Origin: CAZOWL01 sp964583605
GTDB taxonomy: Bacteria; Pseudomonadota; Gammaproteobacteria; Chromatiales; Chromatiaceae
DNA: 44,071 nt
Assembly (NCBI GenBank): GCA_964583605.1
Contig: CAZOWL010000026.1
Coordinates: 1 to 44,071 of the forward strand
Direction of reading: 5' to 3'
Part shown: piece by piece, positions 33,898 through 43,014 of the stretch
How the letters are laid out: the number at the start of each line of letters is the position of its first letter
How positions within the stretch are numbered: the first letter of the stretch is position 1
The notes under the pieces: generated by a model
The model's database searches: none
What the model was told of the DNA's origin: nothing
Seen by the model: only the letters and a program-made list of their open reading frames with translations
Translations under genes and position numbers: made by a program

Positions 33898-34433
33898 GGT
33901 CTTTGTGAGGCTATATCGAGAATGGTTCGAGATGGGAGTCCCCGCGCCCACTCCGGAGAGATCGAGACACTGAGGAGATGCGCATTGTAAAGAGTCTTGC
34001 GCCGGCAGGGAAACGCCAACGGCCCGGGGCACCCCCAGCGCGACCCATTGCCCGGCCGATTGTGGCGTTGCTAAGCCAATGAATATGTGTTGTATGACTG
34101 GCGTTTGAGCCAGGTCGATCACTGGCGCTTCGATCTGGGTCTTCGCTCGGGGGGCTTAGCGGCCAGGTTATGCAGGCGGTCGATCGGGTTGGCCCTAGCG
34201 TTGTGGGTCCTTAGATACGTTGGCAACCCGGCAGACGCATGAATTAGCATTCTGGCTACCCGAGGCACCAGGATCTCGATTTCCCTAACGATCAGGGACG
34301 AGGCAAGCCGCCCCAGATGATCAAATACCGCCTCGCCCCTGATCGTTCCCTCACCCCAACCCTCTCCCAGAGGGCGAGGGAGGAAACGTGCGTTGCGAGT
34401 TTCATAGTTAAGACTGCGTTGAGGAGTGAGCAC
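33898..34433. other. Spacer upstream of metK and the thioredoxin-like gene
   Basis: Besides repeat copy D (34286-34407), this 536-base divergent spacer holds the metK leader. It also has a short minus-strand frame at about 34119-34250 (SAGLPTYLRTHNARANPIDRLHNLA), which ends cleanly and might be the last part of a decayed gene. I cannot assign a family to it. Confidence 0.35.
34286..34407. repeat. Dispersed 122-bp two-hairpin repeat, copy D (reverse)
   Basis: This copy is in the same orientation as copy C, starting TAACGATCAGGGACGAGGCA, with CCCTCACCCCAACCCTCTCC in the middle and GAGTTTCAT at the end. It is the most diverged full copy, with several changes in both arms of hairpin 2. It lies just upstream of the thioredoxin-like gene, whose ribosome site starts 14 bases further on. 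Confidence 0.92.
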
Positions 34434-34994
34434 ATGGTCTCTTTGCAAACACCTGTCTGTGATTTTGGCCGGCCGGCCCCCGATTTCGCTTTGCCCGGCG
34501 TTGATGGTCGGACCTGGAGCCGCGACGATTGCAAGGGCGAGAAGGGGCTGCTGGTCATGTTCATCTGCAACCACTGCCCGTACGTCAAGGCCGTGCGCGA
34601 GCGAATCGTGCGGGATGCCCGGGAGCTCGCCGAGCTCGGTATTGGCTCGGTGGCGATCATGTCAAACGATCCGACCGATTACCCTGAGGACTCGTTTGAA
34701 AACATGAAGCAAGTTGCGGAGGAGCTCGCGTTTCCCTTCCCTTATCTGCTCGATGAGACGCAAGAGGTGGCCAAGGCCTATGGCGCCGTCTGCACGCCGG
34801 ATTTTTTCGGCTACAACGCCGATCTCGGTCTGCAGTACCGCGGTCGTCTCGATGAGAGTCGCAAAGAGACGGCGCCAGAGGGCGCTCGCCGAGATCTGTT
34901 TGAGGCGATGCGGGCGGTGGCCGCAACCGGCGAGGGGCCCCGCGAGCAGATCCCGAGTATGGGGTGCTCGATCAAGTGGCGGGAAAGCGACTGA
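34434..34994 (+). CDS. Thioredoxin-like/AhpC-TSA family protein
   Basis: The 186-residue cytosolic redoxin has the thioredoxin-like fold: FGRPAPDFALPGVDGRTWSRDD, then the strand LLVMFICNHCPYVKAVRERI with a CxxC (CNHC) active site. VAIMSNDPTDYPEDSFENMKQVAEELAFPFPYLLDETQEVAKAYGAVCTPDFFGYNAD follows, with cis-Pro after a second Cys, and the end reads PSMGCSIKW. This belongs to the peroxiredoxin-like group with a CNHCPYV motif found widely in bacteria; its exact substrate is unsettled. The ATG at 34434 has GAGGAG at good distance; the longer frame would translate repeat copy D. It stands alone, 430 bases before tkt. Confidence 0.88.
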   Translation: MVSLQTPVCDFGRPAPDFALPGVDGRTWSRDDCKGEKGLLVMFICNHCPYVKAVRERIVRDARELAELGIGSVAIMSNDPTDYPEDSFENMKQVAEELAFPFPYLLDETQEVAKAYGAVCTPDFFGYNADLGLQYRGRLDESRKETAPEGARRDLFEAMRAVAATGEGPREQIPSMGCSIKWRESD

Positions 34995-35424
34995 ACGGGT
35001 CGCGATAGCTGCCCCGGCGGCGCCATCCTGTTTGGCGTCGCTCGCGCGGTGCGCCGTGGCCAGACGAGACGGGCCCGAGTCACCCGGCGCCTGATCTGCG
35101 GATTGGCTGACAGCACTGTCTAGGATCAATGATCATCATGCGTCCACCTTATAAAACTTATTTTTTGGTACCATAAGGCCAGTCTTTTTGTCCGTGTCGC
35201 TGGGTTGGGCGACAATGCCGGGCTTGTCACGCCTACCCCTATCGATGTCGATGCGGGCGGGCTGCACGAGGCGGATCCTCCTGCCTGGCCTTATTGGCTG
35301 ACCATTTAGGCCGCATCGGTCGTTTTCCCGTTCTGACTCCGCGCCGCGCTGCGGGGTGACACGGGCGGCCTCGGCATGTGGCACGCTTGGGTTATCCCTG
35401 TTATCGAAACGAGAGGAGGGGCTG
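34995..35424. other. Spacer upstream of tkt with AT-rich island
   Basis: No gene is seen in these 430 bases. In an otherwise GC-rich stretch the segment at about 35140-35200 is strongly AT-rich and contains an inverted hexamer pair, CCTTAT at 35147-35152 and ATAAGG at 35173-35178, with T-runs. This is the likely promoter region of the Calvin-cycle block. LysR-type CbbR control is plausible by analogy but not shown. Confidence 0.4.
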
Positions 35425-37431
35425 ATGTCCTCACGCAGAGAACTTGCCAACGCCATCCGTGCCCTAAGCATGGACGCCGTCCAAAAGGCCAAATCCGGTC
35501 ATCCTGGGGCACCGATGGGCATGGCCGATATCGCCGAGGTCTTGTGGAATGACTTCCTGAGGCACAACCCGGCGAACCCCCAATGGCCTGACCGGGACCG
35601 CTTCGTCCTGTCGAACGGCCATGGCTCCATGCTGCTCTACTCGCTGCTGCATCTCTCAGGCTACGAGCTCGGCATGGATGAGCTGATGCAGTTCCGTCAG
35701 CTCCACTCGAAGACGCCGGGACACCCCGAATACGGCTACGCCCCTGGTGTGGAGACGACGACCGGTCCGCTCGGTCAGGGTCTGACGAACGCCGTTGGGA
35801 TGGCGATCGCCGAGAAGGCCTTGGCGGCCCGGTTCAATCGTCCGGATCACCAGATCGTCGATCACTACACCTATGTCTTTCTCGGCGACGGCTGCCTGAT
35901 GGAAGGCATCTCCCACGAGGCCTGCTCTCTTGCCGGCGCCCTGGGCCTGGGCAAGCTGATCGCGGTCTACGACGACAACAATATCTCGATCGACGGTGAG
36001 GTGCGCGGCCACGGTGACACCCCCGCCTGGTTCCTCGACGATACGCCCAAGCGCTTCGAGGCCTACGGTTGGCATGTCATCGCGAAGGTCGATGGTCATG
36101 ACCCCGAGGCGGTCAAGGCGGCGATGGAGGAGGCGCGGGCGGTGACCGACAGGCCGTCGCTGATCTGCTGCCAAACGATCATCGGCTGGGGCTCGCCGAA
36201 CAAGCGGGGCAAGGAGGAATGTCACGGGGCCGCGCTCGGCGAGGACGAGGTGGCCCTGACCCGCCAGGCAATCGGCTGGAGCCATCCGCCGTTCGAGATC
36301 CCGGCTCACATCTACGATGGCTGGAGCGCCAAAGAGCGCGGCGCGAAGGACGAAGCGGCTTGGAACGAGCGTTTCGCGGCCTACGAGACTGCCTACCCCG
36401 AGCTGGCCGCCGAATTCAAGCGCCGTCAGGCCCGGGAGCTTCCGGCCGATTGGGAAGAGCAGGCCCAGCGTTTCATCGCCTCTGTCAATGAGAAGGGCGA
36501 GTCGATTGCCTCGCGCAAGGCCTCGCAGAACGCCCTGAACGGGCTCGGCCCGCTGCTTCCGGAGCTGATCGGCGGCTCGGCCGATCTGGCCGGCTCAAAC
36601 CTCACGATCTGGAAGGGTTGCCAGGGTCTCGGCAAGGGCGAGCAAGGCGGAAACTACATCTATTATGGTGTCCGCGAGTTCGGCATGTCGGCCATCATGA
36701 ATGGCCTCGCGCTGCATGGTGGCCTGATCCCGTACGGCGGGACTTTCCTCATGTTCTCCGAGTACGCCCGCAATGCCCTGCGCATGGCGGCGTTGATGCG
36801 GGTCCCCTCGATCTTCGTCTACACACACGACTCCATCGGCCTTGGCGAAGACGGGCCCACCCATCAGCCTATCGAGCAGCTTCCAACGCTACGCATGATT
36901 CCGAACATGAGCGTCTGGCGCCCGTGCGATGCCGTCGAATCTGCCGTCAGCTGGAAGCTCGCGATCGAGCGCCGCGACGGTCCGACCTGTCTCATCTTTT
37001 CGCGCCAGAACCTTGCCCATATGACTCGCGATGACGAGCAGGTTGCGGCCATCGCGCGTGGGGGCTATGTGCTCCGCGATTGCGCCGGCACACCAGAGGC
37101 GATCATCATCGCGACCGGCTCCGAGGTGGATGTGGCGGTGAAGGCCGCTGAAGCGATGTCGGACCGCCGTATCCGTGTCGTCTCGATGCCTTCCACCGCT
37201 ACCTTCGATGCCCAGGACGAGCGCTATCGCGAATCGGTCTTGCCCAGAGCGGTCAAGGCCCGCGTGGCGGTCGAGGCCGCGGTCACGGATGGCTGGTGGA
37301 AGTATGTCGGCAGCGAGGGTGCCGTGGTCGGTATCGACCGCTTCGGCGAATCGGCCCCGGCTGGCGCGCTGTTCAAGGAGTTTGGCTTCACGGTCGATAA
37401 CGTTGTCGCCACGGTGAAGGGCGTCCTTTAA
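35425..37431 (+). CDS. tkt: Transketolase
   Basis: The 668-residue thiamine-diphosphate enzyme moves two-carbon units in the Calvin cycle and the pentose phosphate pathway. Features are KSGHPGAPMGMADIAEVLW at the N-terminus, the TPP/metal motif GDGCLMEGISHEACSLAG...DDNNISIDG, GPLGQGLTNAVG, HGAALGEDEV, YYGVREFGMSAIMNGLALHGG, and HDSIGLGEDGPTHQPIEQL. The ATG at 35425 has GAGAGGAGGGG upstream; the longer frame lacks homology. It is the first gene of a co-directional series (tkt, gap, pgk, pyk, fba) that covers the regeneration and lower glycolytic steps. Confidence 0.97.
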   Translation: MSSRRELANAIRALSMDAVQKAKSGHPGAPMGMADIAEVLWNDFLRHNPANPQWPDRDRFVLSNGHGSMLLYSLLHLSGYELGMDELMQFRQLHSKTPGHPEYGYAPGVETTTGPLGQGLTNAVGMAIAEKALAARFNRPDHQIVDHYTYVFLGDGCLMEGISHEACSLAGALGLGKLIAVYDDNNISIDGEVRGHGDTPAWFLDDTPKRFEAYGWHVIAKVDGHDPEAVKAAMEEARAVTDRPSLICCQTIIGWGSPNKRGKEECHGAALGEDEVALTRQAIGWSHPPFEIPAHIYDGWSAKERGAKDEAAWNERFAAYETAYPELAAEFKRRQARELPADWEEQAQRFIASVNEKGESIASRKASQNALNGLGPLLPELIGGSADLAGSNLTIWKGCQGLGKGEQGGNYIYYGVREFGMSAIMNGLALHGGLIPYGGTFLMFSEYARNALRMAALMRVPSIFVYTHDSIGLGEDGPTHQPIEQLPTLRMIPNMSVWRPCDAVESAVSWKLAIERRDGPTCLIFSRQNLAHMTRDDEQVAAIARGGYVLRDCAGTPEAIIIATGSEVDVAVKAAEAMSDRRIRVVSMPSTATFDAQDERYRESVLPRAVKARVAVEAAVTDGWWKYVGSEGAVVGIDRFGESAPAGALFKEFGFTVDNVVATVKGVL

Positions 37432-37563
37432 CTGATCTCCTTAGGCTTAAGCTTTTGTCCCGGCTGAGGCGGGCGCGGCATAGGGGGCGGGCCTGAATTG
37501 CCCTGTGCCGAACGCGGTAGCCTCCGCCGGGCGGTCTCTACCCCTAACGAGGAGCACGCAACA

Positions 37564-38562
37564 ATGACGATCAAAGTTGGCATCAATGGTTTCGGTCGTA
37601 TCGGCCGTATGGCCTTTCGCGCCATATCCAAGGAGTTCCCGAATATCGAGGTCGTCGGGATCAACGACTTACTGGACCCCGATTATCTCGCCTACATGCT
37701 CAAGTACGACTCGGTTCACGGCAATTTCGCCGGTGATATCGCAGTGGATGGGGATAGGATGATCGTCAACGGCAAGACCATCCGCTTAACCGCTGAGAAG
37801 GAGCCCGCCAATCTCAAGTGGGGCGATGTCGGAGCCGATGTCGTGCTGGAGTGCACCGGATTCTTCCTGGCCACCGAGAACTGCCAGCCCCATATCGATG
37901 CTGGCGCCAAGAAGGTCGTGCAGTCGGCCCCGTCGAAGGACGCGACGCCGATGTTCGTCTACGGCGTCAACCATCGGACCTATGCTGGAGAGACTATTAT
38001 CTCGGCGGCCTCGTGCACGACCAACTGCCTTGCGCCCGTCACCAAGGTCCTGCACGACAATTGGGGTGTAAAGCGCGGCCTGATGACCACCGTCCACGCG
38101 GCGACGGCCACGCAGAAGACGGTTGACGGACCGTCGAAGAAGGACTGGCGCGGCGGTCGTGGGATCCTCGAGAACATCATCCCTTCCTCGACCGGCGCGG
38201 CCAAGGCGGTCGGCAAGGTCCTGCCCGAGCTCAACGGCAAGCTGACCGGCATGGCCTTCCGCGTACCGACCTCCGATGTCTCGGTCGTGGACCTGACCGT
38301 AGAGCTGAGCAATGAGGCCTCCTACGACGCCATCTGTGCCGCGATGAAGGCGGCTTCCGAGTCCGGCGATCTGAAGGGCGTCCTGGCCTACACGGAGGAT
38401 AAAGTCGTCGCGACCGATTTCCGCGGTTGCAACACGCCTTCCGTGTTCGATGCCGGTGCTGGTATCGCCCTCGACCCGACCTTCGTCAAGGTTGTCGCCT
38501 GGTACGACAACGAGTACGGCTACACGTGCAACATGCTGCGCATGTTGGAGCACGTCGCCTAG
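37564..38562 (+). CDS. gap: Glyceraldehyde-3-phosphate dehydrogenase
   Basis: The 332-residue enzyme shows the NAD(P)-binding INGFGRIGR at the N-terminus, catalytic Cys151 in SAASCTTNCLAP, TVHAATATQKTVDGPSKKDWRGGR, SSTGAAKAVGKVLPEL and AWYDNEYGYTCNML. It links 1,3-bisphosphoglycerate and glyceraldehyde 3-phosphate, running in the reductive direction during CO2 fixation. The residue after the second dinucleotide strand (VVGINDLLDPDYLAYMLKYDSVHG) contains Asp, which usually favours NAD. The start at 37564 has GAGGAG upstream. The spacer from tkt is 132 bases, and a long structured spacer follows before pgk. Confidence 0.97.
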   Translation: MTIKVGINGFGRIGRMAFRAISKEFPNIEVVGINDLLDPDYLAYMLKYDSVHGNFAGDIAVDGDRMIVNGKTIRLTAEKEPANLKWGDVGADVVLECTGFFLATENCQPHIDAGAKKVVQSAPSKDATPMFVYGVNHRTYAGETIISAASCTTNCLAPVTKVLHDNWGVKRGLMTTVHAATATQKTVDGPSKKDWRGGRGILENIIPSSTGAAKAVGKVLPELNGKLTGMAFRVPTSDVSVVDLTVELSNEASYDAICAAMKAASESGDLKGVLAYTEDKVVATDFRGCNTPSVFDAGAGIALDPTFVKVVAWYDNEYGYTCNMLRMLEHVA

Positions 38563-38948
38563 GACGCGAGCAGTCCTGGAACCCCGTGGGGCGGGGTTCG
38601 GTGCGCCAGAGGCCAGCTCTGCGGAGGTCTGCAGAGCAGCCGGCGCGCGCCGTACCCCGGCCGGTACCCGAGCAACCCGGAGAGCCGCCGGTAGCCGTAG
38701 GGTCCGCTGCGCGGGCCACCGAGCGCTCGAAACGAGGAAAGGGAGCAACCCGGCAAGCCTAGACCGAAAGGGCAGGTGAGGTAGCAAGAGTTCGCTGACG
38801 TGGGTCGTGCGGCCAGCCGCGTACGGAAGCCTGCCGACCTGCGCCGATGCGGGACGTAAGGCGCGATCGGCCCCCTCATGCCTAGGCGGCCCCAACCGGC
38901 TTGCCAGATTGCTTCGATTCCTTACTCACCTATTAAGAGGGTCGTCGA
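38563..38948. other. Structured gap-pgk spacer
   Basis: These 386 bases hold no gene but many GC-rich hairpins: GAACCCCG/CGGGGTTC (38579-38599), GCTCTGC/GCAGAGC (38616-38637), the palindrome CGGCGCGCGCCG (38641-38652), and a REP-like GGTCCGC-TGC-GCGGGCC (38701-38717). The purine-rich stretch 38730-38800 (GAGGAAAGGGAGCA onward) is unusual. A small RNA or an mRNA-stabilising repeat cluster is possible. Confidence 0.5.
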
Positions 38949-40130
38949 ATGTCCTTCATCAAGCTCACCGATCTGGATCTCGCCGGCAAGCGCGTATTGA
39001 TTCGCTCCGACCTCAATGTCCCAGTCAAGGACGGGAAGGTGACGTCCGATGCCAGGATCACGGCCTCGATGCCGACCTTTGAGCACTGTCTCAGAGCGGG
39101 TGCCAAGGTCCTGGTGATGTCGCATCTGGGGCGCCCGGAGGAGGGGGTCTTCTCCGAGGGAGACTCGTTGGCTCCGGTCGCCGAGGATCTTGGCGCCAAG
39201 ATGGGTAAGCCGATCCGGCTGGTCCGCGACTACCTTGAGCAGGCCCCCGACCTGGGCGACGGCGAGCTGGTGCTGCTCGAGAATGTCCGGTTCAACAAGG
39301 GCGAGAAGAAGGACGACGAGGCGCTGTCGCGCCGGTATGCCGCCCTCTGTGACGTCTTCGTCATGGATGCCTTCGGCACCGCCCATCGTGCCCAGGCCTC
39401 GACGCACGGTGTCGGCAAGCTGGCGCCGACGTCTTGCGCTGGCCTGCTGCTCAGCGAGGAGCTGGATGCGTTGGCGAAGGCCCTCGCGAGCCCGGCGAGG
39501 CCGATGGTCGCCATCGTTGGCGGCTCCAAGGTCTCGACCAAGCTCACCGTGCTCGAGGCCTTGTCGGAGAAGGTCGATCAGCTGGTCGTCGGCGGCGGTA
39601 TCGCCAACACCTTTCTGGCGGCGGCCGGCTTCAACGTCGGCAAGTCCCTTTGCGAGCACGACCTGGTGCCAACGGCCAAGGCGCTAATGGACAAGATGGC
39701 GGCCCGCGGCGCCAGTATCCCAATCGCAGTGGATGTCGTGGTTGGCAAGAAGTTCGCTCAGGACGAGCCGGCGGTGCAAAAGGAGGCCAAGGATGTCGCC
39801 GATGATGACATGATCTTCGACATCGGTCCCAGGTCCGCTCAGGAGTTGGCCGAGATCATCGCCCAGGCCGGCACCATCGTCTGGAACGGTCCGGTCGGTG
39901 TCTTCGAGCTCGATCAGTTCGGGGCCGGCACCAAGACGGTATCACTGGCGATCGCGAATGCCACAGGCTTCAGTCTGGCCGGCGGCGGCGACACGATTGC
40001 GGCGATCCAGAAGTACGATATCTACGACAAGGTGTCCTATATCTCGACGGCCGGTGGCGCCTTTCTGGAATATCTCGAAGGCAAGACGCTTCCCGCGGTG
40101 GCCATGCTGGAGGCGCGTTCCCAGGCCTGA
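38949..40130 (+). CDS. pgk: Phosphoglycerate kinase
   Basis: The 393-residue monomeric kinase interconverts 3-phosphoglycerate and 1,3-bisphosphoglycerate. Motifs are KRVLIRSDLNVPVKDGKV (signature), MSHLGRPEEGVF, LLENVRFNKGEKKDDE, MDAFGTAHRAQAST, AIVGGSKVSTKL, VVGGGIANTFLAAAG, WNGPVGVFELDQFGAGT and AGGGDTIAAI. The ATG at 38949 has AGAGGG upstream. It belongs to the Calvin-cycle/glycolysis block. After its stop the spacer to pyk (285 bases) contains a stem of GGCCCCGAG (40152-40160) with CTCGGGGGCC (40174-40183), possibly an attenuator. Confidence 0.97.
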   Translation: MSFIKLTDLDLAGKRVLIRSDLNVPVKDGKVTSDARITASMPTFEHCLRAGAKVLVMSHLGRPEEGVFSEGDSLAPVAEDLGAKMGKPIRLVRDYLEQAPDLGDGELVLLENVRFNKGEKKDDEALSRRYAALCDVFVMDAFGTAHRAQASTHGVGKLAPTSCAGLLLSEELDALAKALASPARPMVAIVGGSKVSTKLTVLEALSEKVDQLVVGGGIANTFLAAAGFNVGKSLCEHDLVPTAKALMDKMAARGASIPIAVDVVVGKKFAQDEPAVQKEAKDVADDDMIFDIGPRSAQELAEIIAQAGTIVWNGPVGVFELDQFGAGTKTVSLAIANATGFSLAGGGDTIAAIQKYDIYDKVSYISTAGGAFLEYLEGKTLPAVAMLEARSQA

Positions 40131-40415
40131 GCCACCGGTGCTGCGCGGGCGGGCCCCGAGCGGCAGCGAAGGACTCGGGGGCCGCTGAGCCATGGTGCCC
40201 CGCGGTGCGCGATGCGCAATACTTTGCATTCGGCTTGCGAGCCGCTGCGCGAACGATCACGCAGCCGTGCTGGCACCCTGGACCAAGAGGCCTATGCCGT
40301 AGTTGGGCCACCTGACTGGCGGCCCTACAAGGGCCGTTTCCCTCACACCGGCACTCGCCCGAAAGGCCAGGGAGATGCCGAACGCGCTGCGCGCGACTTT
40401 CATCGTAAGGAACCT

Positions 40416-41864
40416 ATGCCCAGACGAACCAAGATCGTGGCTACGCTCGGACCGGCAACGGACGATGTCCGGGTGCTGGATGCCGTGATTGCCGCTGGGG
40501 TTGATGTTGTGCGACTCAACCTGTCGCACGACGCCCAGTCGCGCCACCGGGAGCGCGCCGAGCTGTTGCGGGAGCGCGCCGCCGCAGCGGGCCGTGACGT
40601 GGCCGTGCTGCTGGATCTTCAAGGGCCGAAGATCCGTGTCGGGCGTTTTCGGGATGGAGCCGTCGATCTGGCCGCGGGTGACGGCTTTGTGATCGATGCC
40701 GACTGTCCGCTCGACGACGGGGATGCGCATCGGGTCGGCACGACCTATCCCGACCTCGTCGCCGATCTCGCGCCAGGCGACCGCTTGTTGCTCGATGATG
40801 GCGCAATTGAGCTCGATGTAGAGGCGGTCAGTGGCACCGCCGCGGTGTGCCGCGTCGTGGTCGGTGGGCGGCTTTCGAACAGCAAGGGCATCAATCGCAA
40901 GGGCGGAGGCCTATCCGCTCCGGCACTGACCGTTAAGGACGAAGAGGATATCCGCTTCGCCGCCGAGATCGAGGCCGACTATCTGGCCGTCTCGTTCGTG
41001 CGCAACGGTGATGACGTCCGGTTGGCTCGCGAGCTGCTGACGGAGGCCGGGGGGCACGCCGGTATCATCGCCAAGATCGAGCGCGCCGAGGCCCTCCGCG
41101 GTCTCGAGGACATCATCGAGGCCGCCGATGCGATCATGATTGCCCGCGGCGATTTGGGTGTCGAGATCGGTGATGCCGAGCTCCCGGCGGTGCAAAAGGA
41201 CCTGATCAGACTGGCGCGCGAGATGAACAGCGTCGCCATCACCGCGACGCAGATGATGCAAACGATGATCGACGCCCCGTATCCAACGCGGGCGGAGGTG
41301 TTCGACGTTGCCAACGCGGTCCTCGATGGTACCGATGCGGTGATGCTCTCTGCCGAGACATCCATTGGACGCTATCCCGCTAAGGTCGTCGAGGCCATGC
41401 ACCGCATTTGCGAGGAGGCCGAGAAGCAACGCAGCGCACGACGTTCGTCCCATCGCATCGATACGGTGTTTGGCCGCGTCGATGAGGCCATCGCGATGGC
41501 CACGATGTACACCGCGAATCACCTTGGGGTGAAGGCAATTGCGGCCTTGACCGAGACCGGCGCGACGGTAAAGTGGATGTCGCGCATCAGCTCCGGCATC
41601 CCGATTTACGCCCCGACTCGGCTGGTTACAACCCGAAGAAAGGTAACGCTATATCGCGGTGTCTATCCGGTAAGCTTTGATGTGTCGGGCAGCAGTATGC
41701 ACGAGGTCAATCGTGACCTCGTCGAGGTGTTGCTGGCCCAGGGCATCGTGCGAGACGGCGACCTCGTGATCCTCACGAAGGGGGACAGGTCCGGCGTCGA
41801 GGGTCAGACCAACATCATGAAGATCATGCGTGTCGGCGAGCATCGGCTGTTAGTCGACGACTAG
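40416..41864 (+). CDS. pyk: Pyruvate kinase
   Basis: The 482-residue enzyme converts phosphoenolpyruvate and ADP to pyruvate and ATP. Sequence marks are PRRTKIVATLGPATDD, VDVVRLNLSHD, LLDLQGPKIRVGRF, the inserted B domain (residues about 75-170), AIMIARGDLGVEIG, IIAKIERAEAL and the MDAPYPTRAEVFDVANAVLDGTDAVMLSAETSIGRYP-like block (here MIDAPYPTRAEV). The C-terminal allosteric domain is complete. The ATG at 40416 is where homology begins, with TAAGGA upstream. It lies between pgk and fba, an order found in purple sulfur bacteria. Confidence 0.96.
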   Translation: MPRRTKIVATLGPATDDVRVLDAVIAAGVDVVRLNLSHDAQSRHRERAELLRERAAAAGRDVAVLLDLQGPKIRVGRFRDGAVDLAAGDGFVIDADCPLDDGDAHRVGTTYPDLVADLAPGDRLLLDDGAIELDVEAVSGTAAVCRVVVGGRLSNSKGINRKGGGLSAPALTVKDEEDIRFAAEIEADYLAVSFVRNGDDVRLARELLTEAGGHAGIIAKIERAEALRGLEDIIEAADAIMIARGDLGVEIGDAELPAVQKDLIRLAREMNSVAITATQMMQTMIDAPYPTRAEVFDVANAVLDGTDAVMLSAETSIGRYPAKVVEAMHRICEEAEKQRSARRSSHRIDTVFGRVDEAIAMATMYTANHLGVKAIAALTETGATVKWMSRISSGIPIYAPTRLVTTRRKVTLYRGVYPVSFDVSGSSMHEVNRDLVEVLLAQGIVRDGDLVILTKGDRSGVEGQTNIMKIMRVGEHRLLVDD

Positions 41865-41912
41865 ATCCATCCCAACTGGCGATATTCTTCAGGAAAAGCG
41901 AGGAGACTCATC

Positions 41913-42977
41913 ATGGCTTTGATTTCACTGAGACAAATGCTCGATCATGCCGCGGAGCACCGCTACGGCGTGCCGGCCTTCAACGTCAATAACCTGGAGC
42001 AGATGCGCGCCATTATGGAGGCCGCCGATCAGACCGACTCGCCGGTGATCGTCCAGGCCTCGGCCGGCGCGCGTAAGTACGCCGGTGCCCCCTTCTTGCG
42101 GCATCTGATCCTCGCCGCGATCGAGGAATGGCCGCACATCCCGGTGTGTATGCACCAGGATCATGGCACCTCGCCGGCGGTTTGCCAACGCTCGATTCAG
42201 CTCGGCTTCAGCTCGGTGATGATGGACGGCTCGCTGAAGGAGGACGGCAAGACGCCGGCTTCCTATGAATACAACGTCGACGTCACCCGGCGGGTCGTCG
42301 AGATGGCCCACGCCTGCGGCGTCTCGGTCGAGGGTGAGCTGGGCTGTCTGGGGTCCCTCGAGACCGGAACCGCTGGAGAGGAGGACGGCATCGGGGCCGA
42401 AGGCAAGCTCGACCACAGCCAGCTGCTGACCGATCCCGAGGAGGCCGCCGATTTCGTCAAGAAGACCGGTGTGGATGCGCTCGCGATCGCGATCGGCACC
42501 TCCCATGGCGCCTACAAGTTCACGCGGCCGCCGACCGGCGATATCCTGGCGATCGAGCGCGTCAAAGAGATCCACGCCCGCATCCCCAACACGCACCTGG
42601 TCATGCACGGCTCCTCATCCGTGCCCCAGGAGTGGCTCAAGATCATCAACGAGTACGGCGGCGACATGGGCGAGACCTATGGCGTGCCGGTCGAGGAGAT
42701 CGTCGAGGGCATCAAGCACGGTGTGCGCAAGGTCAACATCGATACCGACCTGCGCATGGCCTCGACCGGCGCGATCCGTAAGAACCTGCACGAGAACGCC
42801 TCAAACTTCGATCCCCGCAAGTACCTGGCCGCCGCCACCAAGGCGATGAAGGAGATCTGCGTCGCCCGCTACGAGGCCTTCGGCACCGCCGGTAACGCGA
42901 GCAAGATCAGGGCCCTCAGCTTGGAAGCGATGACTGAACGCTACGCCAAGGGCGAGCTGGATCCCAAGGTGAACTGA
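41913..42977 (+). CDS. fba: Class II fructose-1,6-bisphosphate aldolase, Calvin-cycle subtype
   Basis: The 354-residue zinc-dependent aldolase condenses the two triose phosphates into fructose 1,6-bisphosphate (and may form sedoheptulose bisphosphate). Features are VPAFNVNNLEQMRAIMEAA, the zinc ligands in CMHQDHG, SVMMDGS, VEGELGCLGSLETG, AIGTSHGAYKF, LVMHGSSSVPQEW and GVRKVNIDTDLRMA. The SLETGTAGEEDG insertion is typical of the Calvin-cycle subtype. The start has GCGAGGAG upstream, 48 bases after pyk, so the two are probably cotranscribed. An intrinsic terminator at 43015-43045 ends the block. Confidence 0.97.
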   Translation: MALISLRQMLDHAAEHRYGVPAFNVNNLEQMRAIMEAADQTDSPVIVQASAGARKYAGAPFLRHLILAAIEEWPHIPVCMHQDHGTSPAVCQRSIQLGFSSVMMDGSLKEDGKTPASYEYNVDVTRRVVEMAHACGVSVEGELGCLGSLETGTAGEEDGIGAEGKLDHSQLLTDPEEAADFVKKTGVDALAIAIGTSHGAYKFTRPPTGDILAIERVKEIHARIPNTHLVMHGSSSVPQEWLKIINEYGGDMGETYGVPVEEIVEGIKHGVRKVNIDTDLRMASTGAIRKNLHENASNFDPRKYLAAATKAMKEICVARYEAFGTAGNASKIRALSLEAMTERYAKGELDPKVN

Positions 42978-43014
42978 TCCGACCCGCATCCTCCGGCTCG
43001 TTCGGCCGCGACAT

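Noticed and set aside
33898..34120. SAM riboswitch upstream of metK
   Set aside because: No recognisable SAM-I, SAM-II or SAM-IV core could be traced in the leader.
11193..34407. Dispersed 122-bp repeats as a CRISPR or phage attachment system
   Set aside because: The copies are kilobases apart, in both orientations, without spacers or cas genes, so a palindromic repeat family is the better reading.
38720..38860. RNase P RNA in the gap-pgk spacer
   Set aside because: GAGGAAAG-like text is present, but the conserved continuation and the second core block are missing.
37786..38895. Minus-strand frame of 369 codons across gap and the gap-pgk spacer
   Set aside because: Antisense to gap over most of its length; no start signal or family.
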